Shown here one piece after another: positions 10,415-20,371 of a stretch of DNA of 37,330 nucleotides. The notes under the pieces are model-generated. The model was not told the DNA's origin. It saw only the letters and a list, made by a program, of their open reading frames with translations, and ran no database searches. The DNA is from Gymnopus androsaceus JB14. Lineage: Eukaryota > Basidiomycota > Agaricomycetes > Agaricales > Omphalotaceae. Each line of letters begins with the position of its first letter. The first letter of the stretch is position 1. The stretch lies in the NCBI GenBank assembly GCA_009733575.1, contig ML769890.1, positions 1 through 37,330 of the forward strand, written 5' to 3'. The position numbers and the translations under genes are program-made.

Positions 10415-11299
10415 TCAACCTATTGTCTCAACTTTGTACATTCTTCCTTCACCCTTTCCACACATGATGATACTACCCTGGCAGTCTCTAATGTCAATCC
10501 TGCTGCTACCCCAACTGCATTTACATCTGCAGTTGTCCAGGACTGAGAGCAATATTAAATTCTGTTTAAAGGATGGAATGTATTTTGTGTTCTCGAGCCA
10601 TATAGTTCTCCTCTCTCCCCCAACTCTGGTATTGAACTGCACCATTCCTACCCCTTTTATGTCAAATTGTCCAGCATCTCTTGCTATGGTGCTACTCCCT
10701 TTCTGACCAACGACTTCTGCAAACGTTATGAGATTGTTCCTCAAAACCCAACAGTGTGTGGCTCTGGAATTGATGTAGGTTTTGGGATAGAATTCTGCAT
10801 TGCCATGGCAAATGGAGCATTTGTTTGTGTTGGGTACAAGTTTACAGTGGATAGGTAAGTCTCTACATATGCCAGCTAGTTCCCCCAACTCATCACTCCT
10901 TTCAATCACCAGGGCAGGCTCATGTCTAGAGGATGTTCTGTCAGGGCTAGTTTTTGGCATTCTTGTATGAGACCTACCCATGGAATCAGCAGATAGGACA
11001 AAGAGTTGGCTGGGTTCAGGATCTGTTGCTACGGAAGCTGCAGCTGTGTTGATGTTATTCAAGTTGTTGTTCATGCAATTGTTGTTGGGTTGTTGTACCT
11101 GCCAGTTCTTTGGGCCTTTGCCTTCAGCACCTCCACCTTTTGCCCAGCAGCAGTATATGGTATAACCGTGTTTTCCGCAATTGCTACAGACCAGATCACC
11201 ATTCCTGCTAGACCGCTGGGGTTCTGCGGCTGCTGCTGTGGTGTTCTGGCTCACTAAAGTGCCTTCACTTGCTTCTCGTCCTTCTCGCTCAATTCGCAC
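10415..11299 (-). pseudogene. Copia zinc knuckle and protease-like segment
   Basis: It contains a CCHC-like knuckle, CSNCGKHGYTIYCC (about 11200). The family pattern CxxCxxxGHxxxxC is degraded here: the histidine is kept but the last spacing is altered. Further on, INSRATHCWVLRNN occupies the place of the DSGA-type protease active site, whose catalytic aspartate I cannot see (NSRA replaces DSGA). Text typical of the region before the integrase follows (VGMVQFNTRVGGERRTIWLENTKYIPSFKQNLILLSVLDN). The frame ends at TGA 10413-10415. Confidence 0.75.
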
Positions 11300-11942
11300 T
11301 CCTGTTGTTTCTCCAGGTAGAGGCTGTGTAGGAAGATAAAAGCATCCTTGCTGGAGGTACCTGGTACATTCCTACTGTCCTGCTTCCAGTCCAAAGGAAG
11401 GGAGGCAATAACAATGAGACAGAACTGGGGATTGTTACATGTTCCCCCATACTCCTTGAGCATTTGAAGAAGATTTTTCATCTTCTTTTTGTGGTCTTCC
11501 ATTGTTGTTGACTCTGGTTTGTAGGTATGGGACCTCAGTATGGTATCAGCTAAGTGAATTCACTGTTCAATTCGTTCTCATATTTATCCATCAAGAACTT
11601 CCAGATTTCCGCTGAAGATTTATCACCCTCAACCCCAATGCCAACTGGGTCTCAAATATTAGTGATGATGATGCTTGTAGCTGTAGCATCTCCGGCAATC
11701 CATTCTTTGTAGAGGGGTGTACTGCTCCAGATTGGAGTTTGGGTCTGTGTGGATGTGGTATCTGGGGTCTGGGTCATTTGGAATAGTGGTTGTACAATTT
11801 TTCCTTTGACATATTGTAATAAACTCCTCGCTTTTAATGCGAGTATGCATTTGTGTTTGTATGTGCAACAGTTTTTGTCACCGTCAAGCTGGTTATCCTT
11901 GGGGAACCTTGGGATTGAGACATTACTTGGGTTGGCTGACAT
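11254..11942 (-). pseudogene. Copia gag remnant
   Basis: ATG at 11942-11940 opens MSANPSNVSIPRFPKDNQLDG, followed by TYKHKCILALKARSLLQYVKG, the usual start of Copia gag (UBN2/DUF4219-like). The frame stops near 11652 and gag text resumes at 11502-11254 (MEDHKKKMKNLLQMLKEYGG ... IASLPLDWK ... FLHSLYLEKQ). The part between 11520 and 11650 is not readable in one frame. Confidence 0.75.
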
Positions 11943-12007
11943 TTTGTGAATCAAATTCACTTTTGTGATTTCTTTTGCTTTGCTCAATTTTGAATCTCTC
12001 AGGGAAA

Positions 12008-12023
12008 GACCAGTCTCATAATC
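12008..12023 (-). other. Possible primer-binding site of the Copia relic
   Basis: On the minus strand this reads GATTATGAGACTGGTC, about 65 nt upstream of the gag ATG. The TTATGAG core matches the complement of the anticodon region of a eukaryotic initiator tRNA-Met, as used for half-tRNA priming by some Copia elements. The upstream TTGGTCTACA would then be the LTR 3' end. The match is short and the LTR is not confirmed. Confidence 0.25.
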
Positions 12024-12687
12024 TGTAGACCAATTAGCTCAGTTATAAAGCAATAGAACAACTGTATTGATATAAGTATACCTGTAGACAAAGTAGCTAC
12101 AATCATATCAGTAAATATGGTAAGGTTGTAATGTAAAAGATAATACTCACCTCAGTTGTAAAGCAATAGAACAACTGAGGTGAAGCTGTACCAAACTACT
12201 GTCTATATCATCGGAACTAGGCAGTACTAGTAAGCTGTGTGAGCAGAAGTAAAAGAGGAAAATGTGGATGGAAGTAAGCATCTACAAAAGGAAATGTCAA
12301 AGCAGATATATGTACGGATCACTTATCTCAACAGTAACAAGAAACTACCCTAAGAGCTCCTATCAAACCAAAGTCCAAGAACATTTATTTGGCTTTTATT
12401 TAATGTGATGTAGCAAAACTGCATTAAACCACCAATAACCAATACCCCCCCATTGGTTTATACTATTATCTGCATTCACTGGGATTATGAGGTGCTTATG
12501 TCAGAAAAATTTATACTTTATTTCCTTATAAAGAGAATGTGTACAGCCACCTGAAAAGCCCTGGCTTGGGCCAAAGCCAGGCCAGGCCAAGCCGGAGCTG
12601 TTGGGGTAGGGCCCAGCTTGACTTTTGGAAAGCCAAAGCCCCAGCCCACCAGGCCAAAGCCAGGCCTGTTAAAAGATATGCTCACAA
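12024..12687. other. AT-rich repeat-bearing spacer with a perfect small hairpin
   Basis: 12147-12159 and 12171-12183 form a perfect 13 bp inverted repeat (TCACCTCAGTTGT) around an 11 nt loop. The loop and flanks recur as a partial direct copy at about 12038-12063 (CTCAGTTATAAAGCAATAG). GGCCAAAGCCAGGCC occurs twice (about 12579 and 12651) in a GC-rich patch at 12555-12670. No gene is supported. Confidence 0.5.
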
Positions 12688-12965
12688 CATCAGCAAAACC
12701 TGGATAATTGCCATAGCTGTTATAGCAAGCCATAGCAGCCATAGGACTATGAACTGCTATGAATTGCTATAGGTAGCTATGAGTTACTATAGACTTCACA
12801 AATTATATTGCCTGTTGATAGATGTCATGCTCTATAGCAATCCATAGCAGCCCATAGCAGCTCATAGCTCTGGATAGATGGGGACCTTGCTATGGGTGCT
12901 ATGAGTGCTATGAGTGCTGGATAGCACTATCCAGTACTATCCAGTTCACCCAGGTTTTGTTGATG
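12688..12965. mobile_element. Terminal-inverted-repeat element, copy 1 (278 bp, MITE-like)
   Basis: The left end is CATCAGCAAAACCTGG (12688). The right end is CACCCAGGTTTTGTTGATG (ends 12965), its inverse with one mismatch. The inside is built from GCCATAGCAGCCATAG-type words on the left and their inverse, GCTATGAGTGCTATGAG, on the right, so the whole can fold back. It is flanked by AA on both sides. It is non-coding. Copy 2 lies at 14433-15135. Confidence 0.65.
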
Positions 12966-13030
12966 AATCATGGACGCATGATCAGGTACTTTGTACTGTG
13001 ATATTCAACATTGGCTTATTGCTCACCAAA
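12966..13030. other. Short spacer between element copy 1 and the palindrome
   Basis: No feature is recognised. Confidence 0.3.
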
Positions 13031-13150
13031 ATCACATTTCTATGTATTGATATCATTTGATTAATGTCATTCGCTACTTACATACATGTGATTATAGCTA
13101 GGATATCAGCTGCTGATATATATACATACATCACATTGTAGGGACCATTG

Positions 13151-13463
13151 TGTTGGAATTTACAGAAAATCTATTTTAACCCACATTACAACATACTTAT
13201 GAATATATGATATCACAGGAGATATTTGCGCATACACTCACAGTATCCATGCATATACTCGCAGTAGCCACTTTACTGTATGCATAGTAGCCACAGATAT
13301 TTCACATAGTACCCACTTTCCTGATATGTTTACTATGACATAGTCATTCTTACAGGTATAAATACAGTATGTAGTTACTCATGTACCTTACCTGTTTGCC
13401 TCAGGGCCCAGTCGAGGTCAAATGGCTACACAATCATTATAACTCCATTTCTTATTTCTAACA
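13151..13463 (+). mobile_element. Solo LTR, 313 bp, with 5 bp target-site duplication CATTG
   Basis: It starts TGTTGGAATTTAC and ends TTATTTCTAACA (TG...CA ends). It is flanked by CATTG at 13146-13150 and again at 13464-13468. The right arm of the surrounding palindrome keeps the uninterrupted site with a single CATTG, which confirms both ends. A TATAAATA word at about 13358 suggests + orientation with a start site near 13385. There is no internal retrotransposon sequence, so it is the product of LTR-LTR recombination. Confidence 0.85.
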
Positions 13464-13665
13464 CATTGTCTGCATGGACACTTACCAATACTGTACCTAT
13501 TATTAGATTTAGGGTACTGTATAGTTTTACAGACATTTAGTATATAAGCTGTAGTAGCTTACCTGTAGTCCCTATCACTCTGCATACTACTGCTTTACTG
13601 TCCTCTCAGACAATACTAAACTCTTCTACAACTGTTTCACTCCTCAAGCCTTACACTTGGTTAGT

Positions 13666-13710
13666 AATGTGATTTCACCATTTGGTCTCACCTTGCTGTT
13701 CAACATGGCC
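13666..13710 (+). repeat. 45 bp direct repeat, copy 1 (palindrome loop)
   Basis: AATGTGATTTCACCATTTGG...CAACATGGCC recurs at 14014-14058 with two mismatches. It forms most of the loop of the palindrome, so the right arm is bracketed by the two copies. Confidence 0.8.
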
Positions 13711-14013
13711 CAAGTGTAAGGCTTGAGGAGTGAAACAGTTGTAGAAGAGTTTAGTATTGTCTGAGAGGACAGTAAAGCAGTAGTATGCAGAGCGATAGGG
13801 ACTACAGGTAAGCTACTACAGCTTATATACTAAATGTCTGTAAAACTATACAGTACCCTAAATCTAATAATAGGTACAGTATTGGTAAGTGTCCATGCAG
13901 ACAATGGTCCCTACAATGTGATGTATGTATATACATCAGCAGTTGATATCCTAGCTATAATCACATGTATGTAAATAGCAAATGACATTAATCAAATGAT
14001 ATCAATACATAGA

Positions 14014-14058
14014 AATGTGATTTCACCATTTGATCTCACCTTGCTGTTCAACAGGGCC
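14014..14058 (+). repeat. 45 bp direct repeat, copy 2 (outer edge of right arm)
   Basis: Second copy of the 13666-13710 sequence. It overlaps the last bases of the right arm and runs past it. Beyond it, about 14090-14103 holds the complement of CATTGTGTTGGAAT, the same words as the left boundary of the solo LTR. Confidence 0.8.
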
Positions 14059-14432
14059 GGTACATCACTACTGCCAGTGAATGCATATATTCAGTTTATT
14101 CCAACACAATGACACCATCCTGGAAAATGTTATTTGGCCTACAGCTAACAGCGCTGGTCAAAAAAAAAGTAGATGTAAACCTAACGGGTGACCCAGTTGC
14201 ATAATAAGACTCAAGAACTGAATGAGAAGTAGCTAAAGCTCCAACTGTAATGTATATGTATACAGCCAACAGTGTAAATATACAGTATACAGCAGTATAG
14301 TGTTTATATACTATATATATCCAGTAAACATACAGTTTCTACTTTTTAGTCATGAGTTCAGCAGAACCATGCTTTTTTCGAGGAACAACAGGCTTGTTAA
14401 CATCCAACAAGCCACTCAGAATCCATGCCTTA
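14059..14432. other. AT-rich spacer with TATA/TACAG palindromic words
   Basis: 14245-14335 is rich in GTATATGTATAC, TATACAGTATAC and TATATACTATATATAT words. No gene is recognised. Confidence 0.4.
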
Positions 14433-15135
14433 CATCAGCAAAACCTGGGTGTACTGTACAGAACTGGACAGTTCTGTACAGCACTCATAGCACCCATAGC
14501 AGCCATAGCAAGGTAGCCCTCTGTCCAGAACTATGGAGTGTTATGGATTGCTATGGATCGCTATGGATTTCACAGGAGCGCCATCTGTCAGGCTCTATTC
14601 AATTCAAAACATATTAGTATTTTGAATTGTTTTGTTGGCTCTTGGCAAGACAAAAACAGGATGAAAATAATCATGGAATCATATCATATTATTGTGGTCA
14701 TTAGTAGTACAGTAGGACAATTAATACGGTAGTGGCAAAACTAGTAGAACGATTCCAAAACTAATATAACTATCTGTAAAATCAGAAGTAATGGCGCTCA
14801 TACTGCCGAGACATCAAACAGACATTGAAGGCTTGAATTAGACTACTTACCGTGATGTCCAAACTAAAGCGGCTCAGGATTGCTGACTTGGAAGAAAAAA
14901 ACAGAACTTGTCGAAGCTGCAACGGTGCATTGGTTCTTACTTATATAGTGTTCGCAGGAGAAAATGACAGCTGTCAAACAGTGATGGCAGATGACAGCTC
15001 GCTCAAAGTTGCGGCGATCCCACAGGAGTTCATAGGAACTCATAGGAGCTCATAGCACTCCATAGTTCTGTGGAGCACTATGGCTGCTATGATATGCTAT
15101 GAGTTGCTATGACCTCCACCCAGGTTTTGCTGATG
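14433..15135. mobile_element. Terminal-inverted-repeat element, copy 2, split by an insertion
   Basis: It starts CATCAGCAAAACCTGGGTG and ends with the exact inverse, CACCCAGGTTTTGCTGATG (19 bp perfect), flanked by TA on both sides, as in TA-targeting elements. Without the 450 bp insertion unit (14571-15020) it would be about 253 bp, close to copy 1. Internal words are again CATAGCACCCATAGCAG and their inverse, with an additional palindrome near the left end (CTGTACAGAACTG / CAGTTCTGTACAG). No transposase is encoded. Confidence 0.7.
14579..15020. mobile_element. 442 bp insertion with 8 bp direct repeats CACAGGAG
   Basis: CACAGGAG occurs at 14571-14578 and 15021-15028, exactly where the copy-2 element is interrupted. 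An 8 bp duplication is typical of hAT transposons, but I cannot see terminal inverted repeats (ends CGCCATCTGTC and GCGGCGATCC). The inside contains a short + reading frame (from 14852, KLKRLRIADLEEKNRTCRSC) that I do not recognise. Confidence 0.45.
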
Positions 15136-15820
15136 TACTCAGCAATGCCTCCCGAATTGTTTCCGCCTTCAAAGAACTTCTCAAGTCAGCACAAAGGTGT
15201 CTTGACTTGGAGAATGTTTGCTCCACCGAGACACTGGTTGCTGGAATGGCAAAAAAAATCTCGCGCCATTCTTGCGATTGTTGGGAATGACCCTATCATA
15301 GCAATTAAGCAAGGATGGAAAATCATCAAGCAATTGACAAACCTTCCACCAATCTAATTGGACAAGTGTTTTTAATAATCATACTGTTGCTTTAGCATGC
15401 TTATGAGCATCGCTGTTCACGGCGGAGGACATTGTAGTATGCCAACAGAAGTGAAATTTTTCTGAGTACTACATTGGCACATAATCTAAGTAATTGTGGC
15501 CGCCCCCCGGCGTTTTGTTTGAATGAGATTCACGCCAGAAGTCTGCGGAAGGAAGCACCAGGCACAAATACTCTCAGCACATACACCTGCAAGTCATCCG
15601 TATATACTGCCTAAACTGTATATTTACTGTATGTATAAAATCTGGCTTTCAGCGTAGACATATACATATACATATACATTATTCACTGTATATAGACAGT
15701 ATACTATGGAGCTTTAGAAGTAGCGCTTATTTGAATATTTCAGATCGGCGTGCGCGCCTAAAACACGTGGCTTAGATTAGATTACCGCGCCGCATTTCGA
15801 GAACCACCTCCAGAACCGTC
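15136..15820. other. Intergenic upstream of the HAP3 gene
   Basis: 15160-15355 is open on + and ends WQKKSRAILAIVGNDPIIAIKQGWKII, which looks protein-like but matches nothing I know. 15600-15715 is rich in CATATA and GTATA words. The last 100 bp before the ATG at 15821 is GC-richer and should hold the promoter; there is no clear TATA box. Confidence 0.35.
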
Positions 15821-16459
15821 ATGTCCGAAAGCCCCGCTCCTGCATCGGTACCAGTTCCAGTGCCAGCAGTTGCACCAATTGCGCCTAGAGATGGGTCGAG
15901 AGTAGAGCCCGAGGTAGAGGCAGCTCCAATTACAGAAGAAGAAGTTGGTGAGTATAAAGAGCAGGATAGGTATTTACCTGTGAGTTCAAGTGTTGATTGA
16001 AAATGCTTTCTTCTCTAATTCTACTACAGATTGCCAACGTTTCTCGAATTATGAAGTCCTCCGTCCCCCCTACCGCAAAGATCGCAAAAGACGCGAAAGA
16101 ATGTGTGCAAGAGTAAGTTTCAATTCTGTTCTCTTTTTAAATAGGTCCAATCTAAATTTTATCACTTAGATGCGTCTCAGAATTTATATCATTCATAACC
16201 TCCGAAGCTGCAGAAAAATGTCAAGTCGAAAAGCGAAAAACTATTGGCGGTGAAGATATCCTGGGTGCCATGTCAGCTTTGGGTTTCGATAATTATGTGG
16301 AATGTCTGAAAGTGCATTTGGCAAAGTTGCGAGCGGTGAGTTCTGACACTCTGTTCGTTGATCTTCCCAGCTTAATCCAAAATCTTTCAGTATCAACACG
16401 GAGATACGATACCTGCTTCTGGCACTGGAGGAGGAGCAAGCCGTGGATCGGAAGAATGA
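15821..16459 (+). CDS. HAP3: CCAAT-binding factor subunit HAP3/NF-YB, 158 aa
   Basis: Exons 15821-15979, 16030-16112, 16170-16335 and 16391-16459 join in phase. After a Pro/Ala/Glu-rich N-terminus, the histone-fold begins at residue ~47 with [16 protein letters not shown], continues [30 protein letters not shown], and ends [28 protein letters not shown]. These are the signature blocks of NF-YB, the subunit that pairs with NF-YC and, with NF-YA/HAP2, binds CCAAT boxes in the nucleus. The C-terminal tail is a short Gly/Ser-rich stretch. The motif order and length fit small fungal HAP3 proteins; the start at 15821 is the first ATG in frame. In fungi the complex regulates respiration, iron use and often secreted hydrolases. 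Confidence 0.93.
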
Positions 16460-18302
16460 GGAAGAGTATCATCGAACTCCCATTTCGGGGCTGTAAAAAA
16501 ATTCTGCCAGCTATATAAGCAGATGGCGACGTTGTCGGGCTGTTTCCATCTGTATGTCCTCGTCGTCGATCCTTTATGACCGCCGCTAACCTAACTTTTG
16601 ATTGTAGATTTACTTGTAATGTATGTCTTGTACTATACCGGCAAGAAAAAGCTCTCAAACTCACTTCGTATTGTGCTCTTAACTGAACGCGGCCCATCTC
16701 ATTATTACGGCAACGGCCTGCTGGACGGAATCCAGACAGAAAATTATCAGTTTCAAAGCTATACAGTAATGCTATAATTTTGATGAAGGAAGGACGTTAT
16801 GGTTAGGCAATCCCAGATACTAACCATCCTTTGTTCGCAATCGATGAGTACCTTCAAACTCAACTCACAGGCTTCTGCATAATAGCTCTAGATCTTCAAG
16901 CAGAGATCGGGGTGAGGCTTCATTTCCATGTTTTATAGACAAACTGCGAACTGAGTGTACGTCTTCCTTCTTCCCCCTCCCTCGCTCTTTCTACTTTCAA
17001 ACACTCCATTACCCAAAGTTTGCACACGATCGATTCGGATACGGTGACATACCCTTTGCACTTTCTATTTATCATCGCTCAATTCTCAAGCGTTTGGAAG
17101 ACAAATCATATATGAAGTCAGAACGATGGGTGAACTGAATGACGATCGGGTTATGAGCCCATACAGTAACTGTGAGGTTTCTTCCTGGCTTTACTACATA
17201 CGCTCTGGCTACCTATTGAATTTTTTCCTTCTACTACCTCGACTCTCCGATCCTTCCTTCCTCGATTGGCTCTTCAAGAACATTTCCTTCCCTTTTCTCC
17301 CCCCCTCCTTCCCTCCGCTTTCCCTTCAAGTACATCTAGATCTGCTGATGAGGACTCATCTGTTTAGAGCGTAAGGTCTGTGTAAAGTCCGACTTGGTTT
17401 GATCAACGCTGATCCTTTCGCGTTGTGCAGGCGTGGTTTTACTGGCTTTCCCGGCTTTCCCGATGTTGGGTGCTTCGGTGCATTCGATTCTGCCCGAATT
17501 TGATAGAGGAACCATTCATATGTGACAACGATCTGGCCGGGGATTGGTGAGTAGACGAACTTCCGAGCATGTTTTTTTTAGCATTCATCATTGACTAATT
17601 TTTAGGCTCCTTCTTTCCCTCTCTCCTCCCCTCCCCTCCCATCTCACATTTCCTTCCTCCTCTCCTTCTCCAGTACATTCCCCTGTTACATGTTCGAAGT
17701 GGAAAACAGTTATCGTCGTGGTACGGTGCATTCGCTGCGGTCCGGTCAGTACCCGTTGCCGTTGAAAGGTATACTCAACAATCATTCCTCTCCTGGACAA
17801 CAGGAATGATTTTGCTATATACGCTGAACCTGGGACTCTTCTGGGATGAATTACCTTTCTAATTGCCACCGCCATCGCAAGGTGCTAACAACGTTGTAGC
17901 CAGTTTGGAGAACCCGCACTGGAGGCAATCTGGAATATCTTAATTCCAACTCAATATATCAGTCTATATAATTGACAATGCGGAAGACAATGCGGAACGC
18001 TTTGCGATGAATTCTACCTGTTCAGCGACCCTGTACCCTCATCTAGACATCGGCCTACAGGATCTTCTCTGATAGCAAAATTTCATTGGCTAATGCCATC
18101 GCTTTTGTATGGTGATGTACATTGCCTTATCCACTCATATTATAATAATCCCTCTAATTTTTTTGCAGTTAGGCTCTGTTGGACTCCACTCATGGATTAA
18201 TTGTGGTGCTGTATATACCATTCCCAAAATAAATGCGATCTTTGGTAAAAATTTTTGGCTTAAAAGTCGTCTGCCAGAAGTTGATTCTCTTATCTCTTCT
18301 TC
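16460..18302. other. Long gene-poor stretch with three polypyrimidine tracts
   Basis: I find no supported gene in 1.8 kb. CT-rich tracts on + occur at about 16968-17000, 17220-17335 and 17598-17675. Possible splice-bounded fragments (around 17431-17547 reading VVLLAFPAFPMLGASVHSILPEFDRG, and 17672-17765) are not recognised and could be decayed exons. The last 200 bp should include the promoter of the carrier gene at 18303. Confidence 0.4.
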
Positions 18303-20371
18303 ATGAGCCGTTTTTACGGGTACCCTCACCCTCAATACCACCCATACGCGTACCCTCAATACCAACCGTACCTCTATCCTCAATATCAAGTCCAAACTCG
18401 AAACACTGGTGACGATGGTGAAAATTTAGACATGCACACTATTGAGCCGAAAAGTGCCTATTCGAGTAAAGCAGGGATCAAGAAAGCCAACGTTCAAGTT
18501 CATGAGGAGGAAGTTCCAGCGGACGCGAACGAGAATTTTACGTCCGGAACGCCTGTAATAGTGGTGGCTCCAGATGGCGGTTTAAGAGCATGGCTTGTAG
18601 TACTCGGGGTCTGTATATACTGAATTTCCTCATCTTTCGCTTCACATTACTGACATTATGTAGGGTATGTTTGCAGTGATGGGGAGGCGAGTCCCTCGAG
18701 ATTCTTTTGCACTTCTCAGCACTTATCGGTTTGCCTTTGTGAAAGTTTTGGGTATATTCATTCATGGAGTGTATGTTTCTTCTGTAGTATCGATTTATTG
18801 ATGAGTAATTGCTGACGCTTTCTGCTATGTAGATATTTCAAGCATACTATGAACAAGTGCTACTGAAGGACCATGCGCCTTATAAAATGTGCGTTCGAAT
18901 TAGGTTCCTCCAATCCTAATCCAATACTTATTGATAATTGGGCTTCATGTCAATCTACTAGTGCTTGGATTGGTACGACTCAGGTTAGTTTTGCTTTCAG
19001 CCTTTACATTCATTTTCACCTAGATAATCTCGGCAGAGCCTTCTACCCGTCATTTTCGCTGGTTGGCTGCTTGACAAGGGAATAGTCAAGATACCGTTTT
19101 TAATCTCTAGCACGCTCATTGTTATTTCAACGGTGTTGATTGGGCAGTGCACAAAGTATTGGCATTTTATGCTTTGTCAAGGAATCCTTCTTGGGGTGAG
19201 CTGAAGTATGCCCATACAAATTTAGTTTTCACTCGGCCTCGACGTGGCTATCTAACTTTTGTTGGTCTACTCAGTTTTCCTGCGGTATGGTCCTTGGACC
19301 CGCTTTAAGCCTTGTCCCTCATTGGTTCAAGCGAAAAAGAGGAAGAGCGACGGGCTTCATAGCAATCGGAGCTTCTATTGGTGGGACGGTGTTCCCTATA
19401 ACTGTGAAGCAGCTAATTCCAAAAGTCGGGTATGGCCTACATTCTTTTCACTTAGTCCCTCCCTCCTAATCAGATTACTTTATATTTTGTCCCTGTTCTT
19501 AAGATTTCCCTGGACAATGCGCATTTTGGCCCTCATTTTCCTATGTATCCTTGTGGTGCCTAACCTTACTCTGGCTACACTGTTCCCGCCTAAGGAGCAT
19601 TCTGGCGGACTGTTTAATTTTGCGGCTTTCAAGAGACCGTCGTTTGCTGCCTACGGCTTGACGACATTCTTTGCGTTTCTGGGAATATACACAAGTGAGG
19701 TTTCGAAAAAGCAACTACTTGGACGTGGCTCTGATGATCAATATATTCGTCAGTGATAACATATCTTAATGCCTCCGCTGTCGCAGCTGGGATATCTCCG
19801 AATATATCGTTTTATTTGGTAGGTATTGCGAGTGCAGGATCCGTCTCAGGGAGGGTGATTGGAGGGTACATTAATGATCGGTTTGGTGCGTCCACTTCGT
19901 GCATTTCCTCAAGCTCGCCTTTCATCAAACTTCTATGCAGGAGCCCTCAACTTCATAGCCCCAACGACCTTTTTCAGCGCTTTCGTATGTTTTGCTTGGC
20001 CTTATGTTAGGTCAGAGGTAGGATTTATTGTGATTGCGTTTGTGCACGGGTAGGTCTCGATTCCAAACACGGTCCTTTCACTGATCCTTCTGTTTTCTAG
20101 GTTCCTCAATGGGACTTACGTTGCTGGATTTGTCTCTCCCATTTACATGCTCGGAGACACATCCGACGTTGGACGTCGGGTGGGGATGTTCCTTCTTATA
20201 GCTGCTGTTAGTTCAATTTGTGGGCCGCAGATCAACGATGCGATTATCCATAAGACCAATGGGGGCTTTGAAGGTCTGGGGTTCTACTCGGGTGGGACAA
20301 TGATTATCGCATCAGCGTTGATGATTTTGACAAAGTGGATTGTGATAGGGAAAGTCTGGGGGAGATACTAA
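18303..20371 (+). CDS. MFS transporter, monocarboxylate permease (MCT/SLC16-like) family, about ten exons
   Basis: A plasma-membrane or organellar carrier of the fungal MCT-like group. Key text: PDGGLRAWLVVLG (first membrane helix, residues ~91-103), IFQAYYEQVLLKDHAP, AWIGTTQ, LPVIFAGWLLDKG, LISSTLIVISTVLIGQCTKYW, GMVLGPALSLVPHWFKRKRGRATG (the characteristic loop), SIGGTVFPI, SGRVIGGYINDRFG, FVSPIYMLGDTSDVGRRVGM and a final helix ending KVWGRY at 20369-20371. Substrate cannot be told; relatives carry monocarboxylates, riboflavin or nothing known. The first exon (18303-18608) adds an odd Tyr/Pro/Gln repeat (PQYHPYAYPQYQPYLYPQYQ) absent from typical members. The splice near 18752-18832 does not close in the expected phase and may use the GTGTAT donor further on. 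Confidence 0.85.

Larger units (their letters stand above)
9693..11942 (-). mobile_element. Ty1/Copia-type LTR retrotransposon relic (gag to integrase)
   Basis: Reading the minus strand from 11942 downward, the order is gag, CCHC zinc knuckle, protease-like region, GAG-pre-integrase and integrase core, which is the Copia order. The reading is broken by frameshifts and in-frame stops, including TGA at 10413-10415 between the protease-like and pre-integrase segments. No reverse transcriptase or RNase H text is visible below 9693, so the 3' half is lost or decayed. Long terminal repeats for this element could not be matched. Confidence 0.85.
13031..14029. repeat. Long inverted repeat (palindrome), arms about 310 bp, 51 bp loop
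   Basis: Sequence 13031-13659, leaving out the LTR insertion at 13151-13468, is the reverse complement of 13711-14029 with only scattered mismatches. Diagnostic matches: TTACACTTG ending 13659 against CAAGTGTAA from 13711; GACACTTACCAATACTG against CAGTATTGGTAAGTGTC; GTATTGATATCATTTGATTA (13043) against TAATCAAATGATATCAATAC. The centre is about 13685. Transcription through it would give a long double-stranded RNA. No coding capacity is seen. Confidence 0.85.

Noticed and set aside
13151..14102. Pair of LTRs in inverted orientation (TGTTGGAAT at 13151 and its complement ending 14102)
   Set aside because: Only about 14 bases agree at the second site; the rest differs from the LTR, so a second LTR is not supported.
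14852..15055. Short + reading frame inside the 442 bp insertion
   Set aside because: No recognisable family, no splice or promoter support, and it runs across the insertion boundary into repeat words.
12500..15140. CRISPR-like or satellite array in the CATAGC-rich region
   Set aside because: Repeated words are not evenly spaced and are arranged as inverted halves; terminal inverted repeats explain them better, and CRISPR is not expected in a fungus.
16293..16697. 134-codon frame on minus opposite the HAP3 gene
   Set aside because: Antisense shadow of the histone-fold exons, with no family resemblance.
17126..17374. 82-codon frame on + in the gene-poor stretch
   Set aside because: Its Leu/Phe/Pro/Ser richness comes from polypyrimidine tracts, and no family is recognised.
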